DNA of 64,000 bases from positions 60,839 through 124,838 of the forward strand of contig JANWVF010000152.1 in the NCBI GenBank assembly GCA_025056965.1, in the 5' to 3' direction. Source of the DNA: Thermoflexales bacterium. GTDB lineage: Bacteria; Chloroflexota; Anaerolineae; J036; Brachytrichaceae. The first letter of the stretch is position 1. The number at the start of each line of letters is the position of its first letter. The notes under the pieces were generated by a model. The model had not been told where the DNA came from. It ran no database searches and worked only from the letters and a program-made list of their open reading frames with translations. Positions 43,332 through 51,896 of the stretch are shown one piece after another. A program made the translations under genes and the position numbers.

Positions 43332-45374
43332 TTACTCTTCTTCCGGTCGCGTCTCGGCCTTATGTTTGGCGATGATGCCTTGGGCGATGTTCGGCGGGAC
43401 GGGCGCATAGTGATCGAATTGCATCTCGTAGTAGCCGCGCCCCTGAGTTAAGCTGCGCAAATCCGTGGAGTAGCGTTGCATCTCGGCCAAAGGTGCGTCG
43501 GCGGTGATCACCGTCTTGTTGCCGCGCTGATCCATGCCGATGATCTGGGCGCGCTTGGTCTTCAGGCTGTTCATCACGTCGCCGGCGTTAGCTTCAGGCA
43601 CGACGATCGTAAAGCGGTAGATCGGCTCCAACAATACCGGTCCGGCCTGTTCAAACGCCTCGCGGAACACATGGCGCGCGGCGATCTCGAAGGCGATGGG
43701 TTTAGAGTCCACCGGATGCTCTTTGCCGTCTAGCACGATGCACTTCACATCGCTCACCGGATAGCCGGCGATGACGCCGGATTCCATGACCTGCTTAATG
43801 CCTTTCTCGATGCTGGCTTGGAATGAGCTGCTAATCGCACCGCCGAAGACCCGCCACTCGAATTCGTAGCCCGCGCCCGGCGTGCTCGGCTCAACAGCCA
43901 TCTCGATCTCAGCGAACTGGCCGGCGCCGCCGGTTTGCTTCTTGTGGCGATAACGCGCCTGGCCGTGCTTGGTGATCGTCTCGCGATAGCTCACTTTGGG
44001 GATGGCGGTCTCCACATCCACGCCAAACTTATTGTGCAAACGGTGAATGGCCACGTCAATGTGCGCCTGCCCCATGCCAAGCAACAGGGTCTCTTTGGTG
44101 CTTGGGTCGTTGACATGGCGCAGGCTGGGGTCTTCCTCGCATAAGCGCACAAGCGCCCCGCTGATCTTGGCGGCGTCATTCTTGGTCTTGGGGTAGAGCG
44201 CGACGGCGAAGAGAGGATTAGGGAAGGTGATCCCCGGAAGTTGAACACAATGGGCACGGTCGCACAGCGTATCGCCGGTCTGCGCGCTGTTCAGCTTGGT
44301 CAGCGTGCCGATGTCGCCCACGTGCAGCAGGGGGACGGGGATCTGCTCCTTGCCGCGCTGGACGAACAGGGTCGCGACGCGCTCCTCCTCGTTCGTGCGC
44401 GTGTTGACCAGGCGCGTATCGCCGCCTTTGACCGGCCCCTCGATAACTCGGAAGTAGCTGACCTTGCCCACGAACGGGTCGGCGGTGGTCTTAAAGATGT
44501 AGAGCACGTTGCCGTGTTGGCCATCGTCGGGGTCGGCGCCCATGTCGAACGGCATCGGCGCGTAGCTCACCAGCGAGTACAACATGGCGTGAATGCCAAT
44601 GCCTGTTGCGGGCGCGGCACAGAACACCGGGACGAAGGTGCGCTTGCGGATGGCGCTGCGCAGGCCACGAATGAACTCCTCGTCGGTGAGTGCGCCGACC
44701 TCGAACCATTTCTCGATCAAGTCATCCTCGCCTTCGGCGGCAGCCTCCATCAAGCGTTCGCGCGCCTTCTCCACGGCCTCTACCATGTCAGCCGGGATGT
44801 CGGCCACTTCGCCCTTCGGCCCTTTGAGGTACTTGCGCGTCACCAAGTCAATCACGCCGGCAAATTGCTGCTGGCTGCCGACCGGCAACATCAACGGCAC
44901 GATATCCTGGTGAAAGGCGTCGTGCAGTTGCGCCAGCACCGCGCCGAAGTTGGCGTTCTCGCGATCCATGCGGCTCACCAACACCGCGCGCGGGATCTTC
45001 GCCTCGTCCACCGCCTGCATCGCCAGCTCGGTGCCCACCTCAACACCGGCCACCGAATCCACGAAGATCAAGCCTAAATCCGCCACGCGCACGGCGCTCT
45101 TCACTTCGCCATAGAAGTCGGCATACCCCGGCGCGTCGAGCAAGTTAATCTTATGATCCTTCCACTCGATCGGGATGATGCTGAGGCTGATGGATTGTTT
45201 GCGGCGCTTCTCTTCTTCGTCATAGTCCGAGACAGTCGTGCCGTCTTCGACCTTGCCCATGCGTGTCGCGCCGCCGCTGGCGAACAGCATTGCTTCTGCG
45301 AACGTCGTCTTGCCGCTTGAACCGTGTCCCAACAACGCGACGTTGCGCAGTCTCTCGGTTGCGTATTCCTTCAT
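43332..45374 (-). CDS. Elongation factor G-like translational GTPase (FusA2 type)
   Basis: A 680-residue EF-G paralogue. G1 is LLGHGSSGKTTFAEAML, G3 DAPGYADFYGE (canonical EF-G has DTPGHVDF, so the catalytic His is Tyr) and G4 VSRMDRENANF. Switch I lacks the RGITI motif (EEKRRKQSISLSI). Domains II-V follow, with QTGGAGQFAEIEM in domain IV and MDQRGNKTVITADAPLAEM in domain V. Such paralogues are thought to act in stress or ribosome recycling rather than normal translocation. The canonical fusA must be elsewhere. GGGAG lies about 12 nt before the ATG. Confidence 0.9.
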   Translation of the reverse strand: MKEYATERLRNVALLGHGSSGKTTFAEAMLFASGGATRMGKVEDGTTVSDYDEEEKRRKQSISLSIIPIEWKDHKINLLDAPGYADFYGEVKSAVRVADLGLIFVDSVAGVEVGTELAMQAVDEAKIPRAVLVSRMDRENANFGAVLAQLHDAFHQDIVPLMLPVGSQQQFAGVIDLVTRKYLKGPKGEVADIPADMVEAVEKARERLMEAAAEGEDDLIEKWFEVGALTDEEFIRGLRSAIRKRTFVPVFCAAPATGIGIHAMLYSLVSYAPMPFDMGADPDDGQHGNVLYIFKTTADPFVGKVSYFRVIEGPVKGGDTRLVNTRTNEEERVATLFVQRGKEQIPVPLLHVGDIGTLTKLNSAQTGDTLCDRAHCVQLPGITFPNPLFAVALYPKTKNDAAKISGALVRLCEEDPSLRHVNDPSTKETLLLGMGQAHIDVAIHRLHNKFGVDVETAIPKVSYRETITKHGQARYRHKKQTGGAGQFAEIEMAVEPSTPGAGYEFEWRVFGGAISSSFQASIEKGIKQVMESGVIAGYPVSDVKCIVLDGKEHPVDSKPIAFEIAARHVFREAFEQAGPVLLEPIYRFTIVVPEANAGDVMNSLKTKRAQIIGMDQRGNKTVITADAPLAEMQRYSTDLRSLTQGRGYYEMQFDHYAPVPPNIAQGIIAKHKAETRPEEE

Positions 45375-45661
45375 GACAAACGAGTCTCCCGCTGTATTCG
45401 ATGTGTTTAAAGGATTTTAACGATAGCGCTCCAATTCCGGCAAGCACGTCCAACGCGCGGAACACGCATTCAGGGCTTACGCATCACAGCCTTTCCTAGG
45501 CACGGCGCACATGACGGCGCGATCACCTGCCGCACGCTAGGCGATTGCGGGGTGGGTAGGCGAAGGCATGCCTTTGCCGGTCACCTGATCACGAATCAGG
45601 GCCTATCTAACTCCTCTTTTCACGCGCGAAGATCATCTAGCGCCCAGCTTGATTGGGTAGC
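45375..45661. other. 287-bp intergenic region between divergent genes
   Basis: It holds promoter-like AT-rich sequence near 45400-45425 (TTAAAAT on the minus strand), and a palindromic element at 45556-45582. No coding frame or RNA gene is apparent. Confidence 0.6.
45556..45582. repeat. Palindromic element of the GTRGGCGA group
   Basis: GTAGGCGAAGGC-AT-GCCTTTGCCGGTC: a 9-bp stem (45559-45567 with 45570-45578) containing one G-U pair. It closely matches the palindromes at 43295-43320 and 50453-50479. Confidence 0.5.
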
Positions 45662-46462
45662 ATGATGTTTGTGATTAAGGCTCGTAAGCACCCATTGCTC
45701 AATCGGTTGGTCTATCTGCTGTTGATCAAGGCTCAAGTAAAGGCATCGTTTCACCGCGTCTACCTCCGGCAGGCCGCCCCGTCGCCTCCGCCGGACTCTC
45801 CCCCGTTCATCATGTTCGGCAACCACAGCGCCTGGTGGGATGCGCACTTGGCGATGGTGCTCAACGAGGAATGCTGGCACAGCGACGGCTACGTGATGGT
45901 CGAGGATATTCAGCTCGCCCGTTATGGGTTCTTCCGTTGGTGCGGCGCGTTCTCGGTCAACCGCCGCGACCCGCGCAGCGCCGTCGAGAGCATGAACTAT
46001 GCCATCCGCCTGCTCACCGAACCGGCCCAGCGTAGAAATGCGCCGCGATCACTGTTGATCTTCCCGCAAGGCGAGATTCGCGCCAACGACGTGCGCCCGT
46101 TGGGGTTTTATCAAGGCGCCGGCCGCATCGCCAGCAAGACGGCGCAGCAAGTCGGTGCATGCGCGCTGTATCCGTTGGCGTTGCGCTACGAATTCATCGG
46201 CGAGCAGAAGCCCGATGCGTTCATCAGCGTCGGGCCGCCGCTGCTCGTGCGCAAGGACGAGGGCGCAAGCGCGCTCGATCCGCGTCAGATCACCGCGCGC
46301 ATGGAACAGGTGCTGACCGAGGAACTCGACCGGCTGCGCGATGATGTCGTTGCCTACCGCCTAGCTTCATTTACCCCGCTGGTTCAAGGAGCATGGAGCA
46401 TCAATCGCATCTGGGACGCCGTGCGCGGCAAGGAGCAGATCCGCGAGGTCGGATGGGAGTGA
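45662..46462 (+). CDS. PlsC-family 1-acyl-glycerol-3-phosphate acyltransferase-like protein
   Basis: A 266-residue acyltransferase. The NHX4D-type catalytic motif is GNHSAWWDAHLAM near residue 55. WCGAFSVNRRDPRS and LLIFPQGEIRANDVRPLGFYQGAGRI match the substrate-binding motifs of PlsC-like enzymes. It probably acylates lysophosphatidic acid or another lipid at the membrane face. There is no strong transmembrane helix apart from the N-terminal hydrophobic patch. Start candidates are ATGs at 45662 and 45665; an in-frame TTG at 45653 is less likely. Confidence 0.85.
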   Translation: MMFVIKARKHPLLNRLVYLLLIKAQVKASFHRVYLRQAAPSPPPDSPPFIMFGNHSAWWDAHLAMVLNEECWHSDGYVMVEDIQLARYGFFRWCGAFSVNRRDPRSAVESMNYAIRLLTEPAQRRNAPRSLLIFPQGEIRANDVRPLGFYQGAGRIASKTAQQVGACALYPLALRYEFIGEQKPDAFISVGPPLLVRKDEGASALDPRQITARMEQVLTEELDRLRDDVVAYRLASFTPLVQGAWSINRIWDAVRGKEQIREVGWE

Positions 46463-46493
46463 ACGCTAGCTTTCCCGGTGAGAAATGCGCCGA

Positions 46494-46523
46494 TTGATGT
46501 CAGCCTCCCACTCTCGCTAGACT
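46494..46523 (+). promoter_or_regulatory. Candidate promoter of the CBM9-like gene
   Basis: TTGATG (46494-46499), an 18-nt spacer and TAGACT (46518-46523), with the ATG 7 nt further on. One of the better -35/-10 pairs, predicting a leaderless transcript. Confidence 0.5.
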
Positions 46524-46530
46524 AGATGCT

Positions 46531-47373
46531 ATGACGTTGCCTGCGCATCTCTTCCCGATTCCGCCGGAACGCATTGCCCGCTATACGGCCTACCGCGTGA
46601 CCGAACCGATCACCGTAGATGGTCATTTGGACGAACCGGCCTGGCAACTCGCGCCGCGTTCGCCACGCTTCGTTGACTTGGTGACTGGGCGGCGCGCCAT
46701 TCACGATACCCGCGCAGCGGTGCTGTGGGACGACACCTACTTATACGTCGGTTTTTGGGTCGAAGAGCCTCTAGTCGCCGCCAAGTTCACCGAGCGCGAT
46801 TCGCCCATCTACTGGGACAACGACGTTGAGGTATTCATCGCCGGCCGCGACGCCTACTACGAGTTTGAGATCAACGCATTCGGCACGGTCTTCGAAGCGT
46901 TCTACATCTGGTCAGACGCATATGAGCGGGATGGCTATGCCGCGATTCCGGAGTTCGCTCCCGACGCGCCTGGCCGGCGCGACTTTCATGGTGTGGGCTT
47001 CAAGCACCCGCGCGGTAAGCGCGAGGGCTTCTGGCAGTGGGATTTGCCGGGCTTGAAGAGCGCCGTGCACGTTGACGGCACGGTGAACGATCACAGTGAC
47101 CGCGACCGCGGTTGGACGGTCGAGCTAGCCTTCCCGTGGTCGGGGCTGCACTGGCTGGCTAAGCCGGACGGACGCGCGCTGCCACCGCGCGACGGCGACG
47201 TATGGCGCATGGACTTTTCGCGCTTCAACACGTACCGCGAGGCGCCGCCGGCCGAGGACTGCGGCGGCTGGGTATGGAGCCCACACGGCACATACGATTC
47301 GCATGTGCCGGAAGTCTTTCCCTTCATCACCTTCTCCACGCGCACAGTGCAAGAAGCTGCCCAGAACGGCTGA
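46531..47373 (+). CDS. CBM9-like carbohydrate-binding domain protein
   Basis: A 280-residue protein made of one family-9-like carbohydrate-binding/DOMON-type beta-sandwich. Recognisable parts are PITVDGHLDEPAWQLAPRS, VLWDDTYLYVGFWVEEP, and DNDVEVFIAGRDAYYEFEINAFG, as seen in endoxylanase CBM9 modules. The C-terminal third has WTVELAFPWSGL and WRMDFSRFNTYRE. It has no signal peptide and no attached catalytic domain. Neighbouring genes oxidise and import sugars, so a carbohydrate-related role is likely. Confidence 0.82.
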   Translation: MTLPAHLFPIPPERIARYTAYRVTEPITVDGHLDEPAWQLAPRSPRFVDLVTGRRAIHDTRAAVLWDDTYLYVGFWVEEPLVAAKFTERDSPIYWDNDVEVFIAGRDAYYEFEINAFGTVFEAFYIWSDAYERDGYAAIPEFAPDAPGRRDFHGVGFKHPRGKREGFWQWDLPGLKSAVHVDGTVNDHSDRDRGWTVELAFPWSGLHWLAKPDGRALPPRDGDVWRMDFSRFNTYREAPPAEDCGGWVWSPHGTYDSHVPEVFPFITFSTRTVQEAAQNG

Positions 47374-47505
47374 GGCCGTGCGGGGCATCTCACGCCCTGC
47401 CTCGACGGACGACGGTCATCCACCGCCGAGGCGAGTCTTTGGCGCCGTCGTCGCCCACACCCGCCGACCGGACGAACGGGTCTCTTGAGGCAGCAAGGGG
47501 CGACG

Positions 47506-49152
47506 TTAGTTAGGCAGCGTGCGCTTGGCACGGCGCAGCTCGGCAAAATTGTCGCGCAGGTGCATCGCAGCGCGCACGACCATCGCGCCGATCGTGCTGG
47601 TGGGATTGACGGCGGCGCTGGTGGGGAGGTTGCTCCCATCCATGATGTAGAGATTAGGCACCTCCCACGTTTGATGCCAGCGGTTGCACACCGAAGTCTC
47701 CGGATCGTCGCCGATGCGACAGGTGCCGAGCAGATGCCACGCCGGCGGTGTGTAGCCTTTGCCCGGCGTCTCGAAGCGATTAACCTTGACGTCGAACGCG
47801 CCGATGGCGTCGGCTAGCTCTAATGCCCTGGCGATGCCGAACTCCACGATGCGACGGTCGTTAGGGTGAAGCTTGTACTGCACCTTGGGCGCGGCAATTC
47901 CGCTGGAGTCCACCATCGTCTCGGAAAGCGTGACGCGGTTTTCGGGGAGCGGCAAGTCCTCGCCGACCACCAGCGCGCACAGCCCATGGGCGAAGTGCCG
48001 CTTGAACCAGCGATGATGGCCCTTGCCCCATGGCGCGACGTTGCCGGAGTGCGAGCCGACCGCCTGATAGCCGGCGCCGTTTAGCCGCGCGATATGAATG
48101 GTCAAGCCATTGATGAAGCCGCGCTTGACGTCGGTCTCGGCAAACTCGGCGCACATCATTGCCGCCGAGACGATGCCCTTGTGCGAGTCCAACGGCTCAT
48201 CCACCCACATCTCCACAATGGCCAGGCCATGATGCATGAGGAAGCGGCCGACCATGTCGTTGGAGTTGGCCAGGCCGTTGGGGAAACGATTGGACTTGGA
48301 ATTAAGCAACAGACGCGGCGTGCCAATGCCGTTGCAGGCCAGGATCACAACGTCGGCTTCTTGCAAGTGGCGCGTCCCGGTGTTCAGGTCTACATACACC
48401 ACGCCCTTAGCGCGGCCGCTGCGATCTAGTTCCACGCGCTCGACACGGGCAAAAGTGCGCAGCTCCGCTCCGGCCTTGATCGCCTTCGGCCAGTGCGTCA
48501 CCTGCATGTCGGCCAACGAGCCGCGGTTACAGCCGCTCTGGCAGTTGCCGCAGTTGTTGCAGGCCGGCCGGCCGTCGTAGTCTTCGGCCAAGATGGCGCA
48601 GGGCATCGGCCACCAGTGCCAGCCGAGCTTGTCGAAGCCCCGCGCGGCCACGCGCCCCAGCGGACCGTGCGGCAGTGGAGCGGTCTGAAAGGCCTCGTGT
48701 GGTGGCATGGCCGGGTCACCATACCAGCCGCTGACGCCTACGTCGCGATCGTTGATGACGTAGTAGGGCGCCAGCTCCTCATAGGTGAACGGCCAATCGG
48801 GGGCGTATCCGTGCTCCGTCCCCTTGCGAAAGTCCGACGGGCGGAAGCGTGGCCAGGTCGCGGTGTAGTGCACGGTCGAGCCGCCCACGCCGTTCCACAT
48901 CAAGGGATTCTCATCCTGAGTATCAACGGGATAGTCCTCGGGCCGGCGGCGGGTATTGCAGGCCGTGGACCAGTTGGTCATGCGCTGCCATTCCCAATCG
49001 GGGCTGGCGTGCGGGTGATCCTCCGGGCGGGTCCAGCGCCCCTGTTCTAAACAAACAACGCGCAGGCCGGCCTCGGCAAGGATTTTGGTGGCAGCCGCCC
49101 CGCCCATGCCCGAGCCGACGACGACGACATCAACGCGATCGTTCTTGCTCAT
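47506..49152 (-). CDS. GMC-family oxidoreductase with Fe-S cysteine motif
   Basis: A 548-residue FAD enzyme of the glucose-methanol-choline family. The ADP-binding motif is VVVVGSGMGGAAATKILAEAG. The cysteine cluster CNNCGNCQSGCNRGS near residue 195 has the C-x2-C-x2-C-x3-C spacing seen in gluconate/sorbitol/FAD-glucose dehydrogenase subunits, where it binds an Fe-S cluster. The catalytic His/Asn region is AWHLLGTCRIG and NLPTSAAVNPTSTIGAMV. It likely oxidises a sugar or sugar acid with the small subunit just upstream. No Tat signal is visible. Confidence 0.92.
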   Translation of the reverse strand: MSKNDRVDVVVVGSGMGGAAATKILAEAGLRVVCLEQGRWTRPEDHPHASPDWEWQRMTNWSTACNTRRRPEDYPVDTQDENPLMWNGVGGSTVHYTATWPRFRPSDFRKGTEHGYAPDWPFTYEELAPYYVINDRDVGVSGWYGDPAMPPHEAFQTAPLPHGPLGRVAARGFDKLGWHWWPMPCAILAEDYDGRPACNNCGNCQSGCNRGSLADMQVTHWPKAIKAGAELRTFARVERVELDRSGRAKGVVYVDLNTGTRHLQEADVVILACNGIGTPRLLLNSKSNRFPNGLANSNDMVGRFLMHHGLAIVEMWVDEPLDSHKGIVSAAMMCAEFAETDVKRGFINGLTIHIARLNGAGYQAVGSHSGNVAPWGKGHHRWFKRHFAHGLCALVVGEDLPLPENRVTLSETMVDSSGIAAPKVQYKLHPNDRRIVEFGIARALELADAIGAFDVKVNRFETPGKGYTPPAWHLLGTCRIGDDPETSVCNRWHQTWEVPNLYIMDGSNLPTSAAVNPTSTIGAMVVRAAMHLRDNFAELRRAKRTLPN

Positions 49153-49209
49153 AAGTTACTCGTGCGGAATTAGTGTGGATGGTGTGGTGATCGTGGTACG
49201 GGTCGAACA

Positions 49210-49752
49210 TTACCCATGCCTAGGGTAGCGCGGCAGCCCGGCGAGTAGATCATCGAGCGCGGAGGTATCTACCGGCGCCATCTCCTCGGTCTTCTTGTAG
49301 AAGCCGCGGCGGTGCTTAGGCGCGTTGACCTCCGGATCGAAAGCTGGCATCGCGTAGCCCTGGGGCTGAGGCGCATCGTTGTAATCGTGGCCGAGCTTGC
49401 GCACGGCGCGTACCACCGACGGATGCTGATAGTAGGCGAAATAGGTCGCCGCGCGAACGAATGCAAACAACGTCGGCTCGTCGCGCTCCAAGCGGCGCAC
49501 GCTGCGCGCTCGCTCCTGTGAGGAGAGCGCGACGAAATCTTTCCCGCCTTCCGCGAGCCGCGTCACCAGTCGCTCGACGGCGTCGTTGCCGTGGTGCGCG
49601 CGCAGGCGCTCGGCCAGCACGTGCTGCGCGCCGACTTGCGAAGCAGCCGGAAACAGCGAATCACCCGGTAGGAGCGTGTCTACGAATGCCTCTAGCGCTT
49701 CCGACAACTGACGTGGGTTCAACGGTTTGGCTTTTGCCCTGTTGCTCGACAT
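49210..49752 (-). CDS. Gluconate 2-dehydrogenase subunit 3-like protein
   Basis: A 180-residue protein matching the gluconate 2-dehydrogenase subunit 3 family by its position and by LSEALEAFVDTLLPGDSLFPAASQVG and FVRAATYFAYYQHPSVVRAV. In characterised enzymes this small subunit carries the Tat signal that exports the flavoprotein. Here no signal sequence is seen, so the complex may stay in the cytoplasm. The frame upstream of 49752 is not coding. It is 57 nt upstream of the GMC gene and part of cupin - small subunit - GMC on the minus strand. Confidence 0.85.
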   Translation of the reverse strand: MSSNRAKAKPLNPRQLSEALEAFVDTLLPGDSLFPAASQVGAQHVLAERLRAHHGNDAVERLVTRLAEGGKDFVALSSQERARSVRRLERDEPTLFAFVRAATYFAYYQHPSVVRAVRKLGHDYNDAPQPQGYAMPAFDPEVNAPKHRRGFYKKTEEMAPVDTSALDDLLAGLPRYPRHG

Positions 49753-49783
49753 ATGCGTTGCAGATCTCATCCAGACGAAAAGA

Positions 49784-50263
49784 TCACTTGGTGCGCTTAC
49801 GCTTGTTTGACACCTTAGCATCTTTGGGCAGCTCGGCATTGGCCGAAGTGCCTTCATACACTTCGTAGGGCGATGCCGTCGGCCATTTCGGCCATAGCGG
49901 CACGAACATAATGCCGCCGACCACGGCAAGCTGAATCGTTTCGTTGCCAGTGTTCCACACGCGATGGATGGTGTTCGGGCGGTTGAAGATGGCGCAGCCG
50001 GCGGAGAACTTATACCGTTTGCCGTCGCTCTCGATCTCACCTGAGCCCTTGATCACGTAATACACCTCTTCGCAGTTATGGCGGTGGAGCGGCGAGTGGT
50101 GGCCGGGGTCAATTTCTACGATGCCCAGACACAATGTCTTAGCGTCGAAGCCGGTTTCAGGATAGATCAGCTTCAGGTCGCGGACGCCGCCGCCGGCCTG
50201 CTGCATCGGCGCGCCTTCCAATATTTCGCGCGGATGGATGACGACTTTGTTGCGCTTGCTCAT
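49784..50263 (-). CDS. Cupin-domain protein
   Basis: A 159-residue cupin with metal-binding motif 1 PGHHSPLHRHNCEEVYYVIKG and motif 2 NRPNTIHRVWNTGN. The last 40 residues are charged and Lys-rich. Cupins of this kind are sugar isomerases, lyases or sensors; the gene cluster suggests a sugar derivative. TATAAC ends 9 nt before the ATG at 50263; an upstream in-frame ATG (50338) would add 25 residues but lacks such support. Confidence 0.82.
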   Translation of the reverse strand: MSKRNKVVIHPREILEGAPMQQAGGGVRDLKLIYPETGFDAKTLCLGIVEIDPGHHSPLHRHNCEEVYYVIKGSGEIESDGKRYKFSAGCAIFNRPNTIHRVWNTGNETIQLAVVGGIMFVPLWPKWPTASPYEVYEGTSANAELPKDAKVSNKRKRTK

Positions 50264-50272
50264 GAACTCGCG

Positions 50273-50278
50273 GTTATA
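50273..50278 (-). promoter_or_regulatory. Candidate -10 box of the cupin operon
   Basis: TATAAC on the minus strand, 9 nt before the ATG at 50263. Confidence 0.4.
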
Positions 50279-50452
50279 TACGAACCCATAACGGCGCGCA
50301 AATGCCGAGCCCAGTCTCCAGTCTCGCTTTTCTGTCATGGCCAGGCCATCTGTTCTATTTAGTTTCGATCAGGTGCCGGGCATGCTGCCGCACTGCGCCG
50401 ACTGAGGCATTCGCAATCGGCGCTCAAGGTCTCGGCGTTCTGGCACCATATC

Positions 50453-50479
50453 GTAGGCAACGGCGATGCCGTCGCCTAC
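50453..50479. repeat. Palindromic element of the GTRGGCGA group
   Basis: GTAGGCAACGGC-GAT-GCCGTCGCCTAC: a 12-bp stem with one mismatch and a 3-nt loop. It matches the elements at 43295-43320 and 45556-45582. Confidence 0.55.
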
Positions 50480-50617
50480 CTCTCCGTCGGCTCAACCTAT
50501 TAGTCTGCTCCGGCCGGCAACTTGATCGCGAGCGGTGCGCCGCTATCCGATGCGTTGCGCTAGCGCCGTGCAGTGTGCATGTTCCTCGAGTTTCGTTAAA
50601 ATCATGAGCCGATACAG

Positions 50618-51733
50618 ATGAGGATCAGCGACCTTCGCTTCATTGCGCTGCGCCAGCCGCTGCAGCAGCCGCTGCGTTTAGCGTGGGGAGCAATGCATCA
50701 CCGCCACTTTGGACTCGTCATCGTCGAAACCGACGCCGGCATCTCAGGAGTCGGAGAAACCTCGGTCAACTTCCCTGCCTGGGCGATCGTCGAGCGCAAA
50801 GCTACGATTGAAGAGGGGCTAAAGCCGCTGCTCATCGGCGAAGACCCACTCGATGTCGAGGGAGTCTGGCAGAAGATGCACCGCGCATTCGCGCGACTAG
50901 GCGTATTATGGGGCAAGGGCGCCGTGATGTCGGCCATCGGCGGCGTGGACATCGCCTTGTGGGACATCGCCGGCAAGGTCAGCGGTCGGCCGATTTATGC
51001 GCTGCTCGGCGGCGCACAACCGATGCGCACGCCGCTCTACGCCACCGGCCTCGACCCGGCCAACCTCGCCGACAGCGCGCGCGCATTCGTGGATCGCGGC
51101 TATCGCGCTGTCAAAGTGCGCATCGGGTTTGACGAAGCGCGCGACCTCGCCAACGTAGAGTCGGTGCGGCGCGCGGTGGGCGATGACGTTGCCGTGTTGG
51201 TGGATGCCAATATGGCTTATGACCTCGAAGGCGCAGTACGCATGGCCGCAGCCCTGCGGCCCTACCATCCATACTGGTTGGAAGAGCCGCTGGTGGCCGA
51301 CAACCTGGCCGGCTACCGTGCGCTGAAAGATCACACCGACATTCCGCTGGCGGCCGGCGAGAACCAGTTCGACGTAGCCGACGCGACCGCGCTGTTAGAG
51401 ACCGGAGCAATTCGTTACTTGATGCCCGACCCGACGCGCGCCGGCGGCTTGAGCGAGGCGCGCCGTATGTGCGCGCTTGCTCAGCAGCGAGGTCTGCGGT
51501 ATTCCCCCCATCATTACGGCTCGGATGTCGGTTTCGCAGCAACATTGCATCTGATTGCTGCGACACCCGGCGCAGACTACATGCTGCGCGATGTCGCGCC
51601 TGCGCCGTTGCGTGAGTCGGTCTTGCGCACCCCGATCGCGATCGAGGACGGGTGCGCCATCACGCCGGATGGACCGGGACTGGGCATCGAGTTGAACTGG
51701 GAAGCGATCAATGCCCATGCGGTGCACCTATGA
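50618..51733 (+). CDS. Mandelate racemase/muconate lactonizing family enzyme, acid-sugar dehydratase-like
   Basis: A 371-residue enolase-superfamily enzyme. Strand-2 bases are in YRAVKVRIGF (K-x-R), metal ligands are the Asp in VDANMAYD and the Glu in WLEEPL and AAGENQF. A His-Asp pair is suggested by MPDPTRAGG and the SPHHYGSD motif, the pattern of the mandelate-racemase subgroup. Such enzymes dehydrate aldonic or aldaric acids. The neighbouring GMC oxidoreductase, sugar importer and dehydrogenases fit oxidative sugar-acid breakdown. The exact substrate is not predictable. Confidence 0.88.
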   Translation: MRISDLRFIALRQPLQQPLRLAWGAMHHRHFGLVIVETDAGISGVGETSVNFPAWAIVERKATIEEGLKPLLIGEDPLDVEGVWQKMHRAFARLGVLWGKGAVMSAIGGVDIALWDIAGKVSGRPIYALLGGAQPMRTPLYATGLDPANLADSARAFVDRGYRAVKVRIGFDEARDLANVESVRRAVGDDVAVLVDANMAYDLEGAVRMAAALRPYHPYWLEEPLVADNLAGYRALKDHTDIPLAAGENQFDVADATALLETGAIRYLMPDPTRAGGLSEARRMCALAQQRGLRYSPHHYGSDVGFAATLHLIAATPGADYMLRDVAPAPLRESVLRTPIAIEDGCAITPDGPGLGIELNWEAINAHAVHL

Positions 51734-51794
51734 CGCACGCAGGGCTTGATGAATCCTTACGCTGAAGGAGGTGGTAGCGAGGAGCAATCCCCTT

Positions 51795-51823
51795 TTGATA
51801 TTTACGGCCCTGACCCTTAAAGA
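51795..51823 (+). promoter_or_regulatory. Candidate promoter of the sugar-importer operon
   Basis: TTGATA (51795-51800), a 17-nt spacer and TAAAGA (51818-51823), giving a leader of about 65 nt before the ribosome-site-led ATG at 51897. Confidence 0.5.
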
Positions 51824-51896
51824 GATCATTCTCACCGCAAAAGAGAAATTCCGCGAAACCGAGACCTAACCAAACTAAGAGTGGAGAGATGCTGCT

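Larger units (their letters stand above)
50264..50617. other. 354-bp region between divergent genes
   Basis: It contains the cupin -10 box (50273-50278), a palindromic element (50453-50479) and a TAAAAT (50597-50602) 15 nt before the next plus-strand gene. No RNA gene is recognised. The first 75 nt could be coding if the cupin starts at 50338. Confidence 0.6.

Noticed and set aside
51745..51872. Small leader peptide before the sugar-binding-protein gene, after AAGGAGGTGG
   Set aside because: The GTG is too close to the ribosome-like site and the peptide has no recognisable features.
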